Origin: Xiphydria camelus
Taxonomy: Eukaryota > Arthropoda > Insecta > Hymenoptera > Xiphydriidae
DNA length: 64,000 nt
Direction of reading: 5' to 3'
NCBI GenBank assembly: GCA_963678675.1
Contig: OY783199.1
Coordinates: forward strand, 23,743,546 to 23,807,545
Of the stretch, positions 60,869 through 64,000 are shown in pieces. The translations under genes were made by a program, and so were the position numbers. The notes beneath the pieces are model-generated. The model had not been told where the DNA came from, searched no databases, and saw only the letters and a program-made list of their open reading frames with translations. Position 1 is the first letter of the stretch. Each line of letters starts with the position of its first letter.

Positions 60869-61217
60869 CTAATTATCCGAATTTTAAAGTGAAACTTCTT
60901 TGCTGAGGGTACTAAAATCGCGCGCGCTGAGACGAAAAACCATAACGAAACCCACACACTCCCGCGCTCTCGACCGTGCCTCACTCATACAGCGATCTCG
61001 ATCCTACCCCATCCACCGCTCTCGACCATGCGTAAGCTTCGCACACTACGCTATATATGCAGGTATCTGATACTCGACGACTTACACACACCACGTGACG
61101 CGACTTTCGTCGGCGTCGCCGATACTCGCATCGCCGAGACTGTTCCGTCGCACAATTATGTTTCCTTTTATTCTACAACGATTTATTTCGTTTTTTGGCA
61201 ATAGGTTTATATGTATT

Positions 61218-61570
61218 CGAAAGAGCTCTTTCTGCCCTACAAAACTGTTAAAATTGTTATTTCGAATAATTAAATTTTTTATTATTTTTCTCGCTTAGAA
61301 ATGGAATACTCGGGAGGCAAAAATCAGCAGTTTCGACAACTGCTTTTCTTCGCTTTTCATCGAGGACAAAAAAACTGCCGCAGCTCCTCGGAACATTTAC
61401 GACGTATACGGAGAAGGTGTTATAGACGAGTCTTTGATAAAAAAGATGTCGAAAATGCAGATTTTTGCCTCTTGGATATTCCATTTCTAAGCCTGAAAAA
61501 TAATAAAAAATTGTTATTCGAATAAACAATTATAACAGTTTTGTAGAGCAGAAAGAGCTCTTTCGAATTA
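61218..61570. mobile_element. Foldback element, GAAAGAGCTCTTTCTGC arms
   Basis: Arms of about 100 bp: GAAAGAGCTCTTTCTGC-C-TACAAAACTGTTA on the left, inverted at 61,530-61,570, with GAAATGGAAT...AATCC inner matches. Short ORFs on both strands are mirror images. Confidence 0.65.
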
Positions 61571-62742
61571 ATATAAACACTGCGAAACAGCAAAATCGTT
61601 GTAAAATAAAAGAAATTAAAAGAAAATGCTACTTATTTTCCAACCCAATAGCATCGCGATCATACATACTTCGTCAAACTAGGGTTAATCTCGCCATCAG
61701 CGAAGCGGTACATTTCGGCGAATCCAGGCTGTTAATGAGTTCGCAGTCCCGCACCTTTCCTAAAAGGGTTAATTACTGGACGACGCGGAATAAACCTTTG
61801 TTTGCCGAAATATTCGGTTATCTATTGAAATCGTCATTTCTCTCCTTTACAAAGCTGAATGCATTTCGAATGCATTCGAAATATAGCGGTATTTGCGAGA
61901 AGTGGTTCGTTACAATTCGTTCGGTAATTAGCTTTCCGGGAAAGGTGCAGGACTGCGAATACATTTGGGACCGCTCATTACCGATGGCGGCACTCGCGGT
62001 GCAGCGGAAACATGGCGGATATTGGCGTACAGCACGCCGCGAACTTCAAATCCCGTCGACCGGTAGGTAGAAGAGTCAAGCACCGTCGGCAAATACTGCA
62101 GATGGTAAATGTAAGGGTCTCACCGCTTGATGCGTTTCTCGTGGGCCATGCTGTACAGTTGATCAGAATGAATTCGTTTCATTGTTTGTGAAAATAAATG
62201 TCTATATCTCGTTCTAAAAATGCTCATTTTTTAAAAACTTTTAGAGCAAGTTAACACTTTTCAAGTACGCGCCAATCCAAAACGCCAATATCGGCCATGT
62301 TTTTTAGTACACGCTTTGCCGCCAGGTATCGCATTCATTTTGAGCGTCCCCATTAGCAGTCTTCGTTTGCCGAAATATATATCGCCGCCCGAACTGCGTG
62401 CACTATAATGTGCACTACTTATAATAGAATTTGTAATGTATGTGAAATTCTGAGAAACAGCGATTAATGTTTTATCACGGTCAAATTTGGAAGTAAAATT
62501 CCTTGATTCCGTTTATGATTTTCTAGAAATTTGTCAGTTTAGTGAATACCTACTTCGTTTGTTCGATCAAAGTTACATCGTATACTCGGAAAAGAGTTTA
62601 TTTGCAATTAATAAATGTATACTTGATTACGGCGAAAAAAATATTTTGTTGGACCAAGTAAGTAAATATACCGGGTGATTCTTTAATATTGCGACAAACT
62701 TCAAGGATGAGTTCCTTGGATGAAAATAAGAAAAAGAAAACT

Positions 62743-62945
62743 AAACGTGTGGCCGCCACGCGCGAAAGAAGTGAAACTTCGATACTGCTGGGAAGAAAAG
62801 AAAACTAAACAAGTAATCAACAATAGTAATACCATGGTATAATAAAAATGTCATGGTATTACTATTGTTGATTACTTGTTTAGTTTTCTTTACTACCCAG
62901 CAGTATCGAAGTTTCACTTCTTCCGCGCGTGGCGGCCACACGTTT
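62743..62945. mobile_element. Near-perfect 100-bp-arm palindrome
   Basis: ACGTGTGGCCGCCACGCGCG, then AGAAGTGAAACTTCGATACT, then AACAAGTAATCAACAATAGT, all inverted on the right around a short TATAATAAAA loop. Arms differ at only a few positions, so the element is recent. It shares two motifs with 28,052-28,280. Confidence 0.8.
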
Positions 62946-63009
62946 TGTTTTTTGATTATCTGAATGGGGTCCGGTCCCAATTGATTCGGATAATTGGAGT
63001 TCTATTGTA

Positions 63010-64000
63010 ACACATTTTTTGGCGATTTTGGCAAATATTGCTTTGTATCGCTCTGTAAATAGTCATGAACATTAGATTGAAATTCATTTACATGCATAAA
63101 AATACGCCGAATTAAAGATATAAAGAAAAATCTATGACCTGATCTCAAAAATTGCTATAAAGCTCCCTTATGGAGGATCGTCAGAGAAATGACTTAATGG
63201 AAAACTTCACTCAAAATTTGTTAAAACACTTCTAAAACTTTTTTGATGACAAACAAAAAATTATAGACAATTTTCACTCGCGTTTTTTTTTAATAATTTT
63301 TTTTTTAATTCTACAAACAACTCACACTCACACATTTACCACGCCACCGAAATTGTTGAGCTCTTGCAAAATTATTCATGATTTTTTAGTTTCTATTAAC
63401 TCTAGTCACGTCGTTGTTGTGAATGCAAAATTGAGGTTATAAATGTGTCAAATCGCGAAAAATTTATAAACAGTCGATAAATGTTCTGTTTTATCTTCAG
63501 AGCTCTTACCAACTTATAAAAATCAAATTGCTATATTGCCACGTTTTATACATAATTTACAATTTTCTAAATAAATTAAAGAACAACAAATTTTTTATTA
63601 ATATCAGCCTTATTCTGGACGTGAAAATGGACTAAGAAGCGGGGAATTTTCCGATTAAAATACAAAAATAAAACCTATAGAAGAAACAAAATTTAGTTAT
63701 CTAAGATTGGCAAAAACCGTCGGCTTCTTTGATCTTTGCCCCCTCATACCTCACCCCGTTCAGCCCTGACGATCCTCCTTAAGCAAGGAACGAAAAAAAT
63801 GAAGTAACTCAGCTATCGAATTGAAAATTGAAGAGAAATCGATTGATATCTTTAAAGTGATTGTAACAATCCAACCACCCAGTATGTACTATACTTCATT
63901 CGATAATGAGAAAAATGTAAGAGAAAACGCGTTCTACGAGACATCTTAATTAGATCAAGAAAAAAAGAGGGCATTTACAAAATCGAATTAAATACGCGAG
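63010..64000. other. AT-rich end of window, nothing recognised
   Basis: No ORF, repeat structure or RNA gene that I can support. Confidence 0.4.

Larger units (their letters stand above)
60172..63007. mobile_element. Pogo/Tigger-like element, TA duplication
   Basis: Ends CAGTAGAACTCCAATTATCC and CAATAGAACTCCAATTATCC (inverted), with TA on each side; subterminal ATTATCCGAAT repeats. The style of end is that of Tc1/mariner pogo-type elements. No transposase is recognisable in the 2.84 kb; the interior holds nested foldbacks (60,283-60,745; 61,218-61,570; 62,743-62,945). Confidence 0.65.

Overview
This is a window of animal nuclear DNA, almost certainly from an insect. It holds intron-bearing genes for a greatwall (MASTL) kinase, a scribbler/brakeless (ZNF608/609-type) corepressor and a trypsin-like serine protease. 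It also has a short run of TTAGG, the usual insect telomere unit, and a very dense load of short inverted-repeat DNA transposons. Hymenoptera is a plausible order, but the sequence does not settle the species. I saw no rRNA, tRNA, CRISPR or bacterial-type operon.

Layout. From 1 to 5.3 kb lie the last three exons of a serine protease (+) and an isolated THAP-domain exon (-, 797-1009). A dead THAP/DDE transposase and a small MITE sit in the protease intron just before the catalytic-serine exon. From 5.8 to 8.3 kb is greatwall (-), complete in three exons and convergent with the protease. From 8.7 to 13 kb is a repeat cluster. From 13.1 to 16.3 kb is a stretch with few repeats, probably the long 3'UTR of scribbler. 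From 16.3 to 44 kb is scribbler (-), four coding exons separated by introns of 8.5, 5.6 and 8.5 kb. These introns are filled with mobile elements: a MULE-like long-TIR element, a nearly intact TTAA-flanked Kolobok/Mutator-like transposase element, a 1.9 kb TAA-flanked element with an internal 139-bp tandem repeat, and decayed transposon proteins. From 45 to 63 kb I found no host gene. This part holds two internally deleted THAP + SWIM elements, another THAP mini-element, a YqaJ nuclease fragment, mariner and Tc1 remnants, a Helitron 3' end, a pogo-like element and many foldback MITEs, several nested in one another.

The three host genes are functionally unrelated: an extracellular protease, a mitotic kinase and a nuclear corepressor. 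What unites the rest is transposon biology. Five separate THAP-domain sequences occur in 64 kb, and the parts of one two-gene transposon system (THAP-DDE transposase plus SWIM/YqaJ nuclease, as in ISL2EU-type elements) are scattered across several broken copies. Many MITEs have TAA or TTA target duplications, which is typical of PIF/Harbinger-type mobilisation. All functional statements are from sequence reading and family knowledge; no searches were run.
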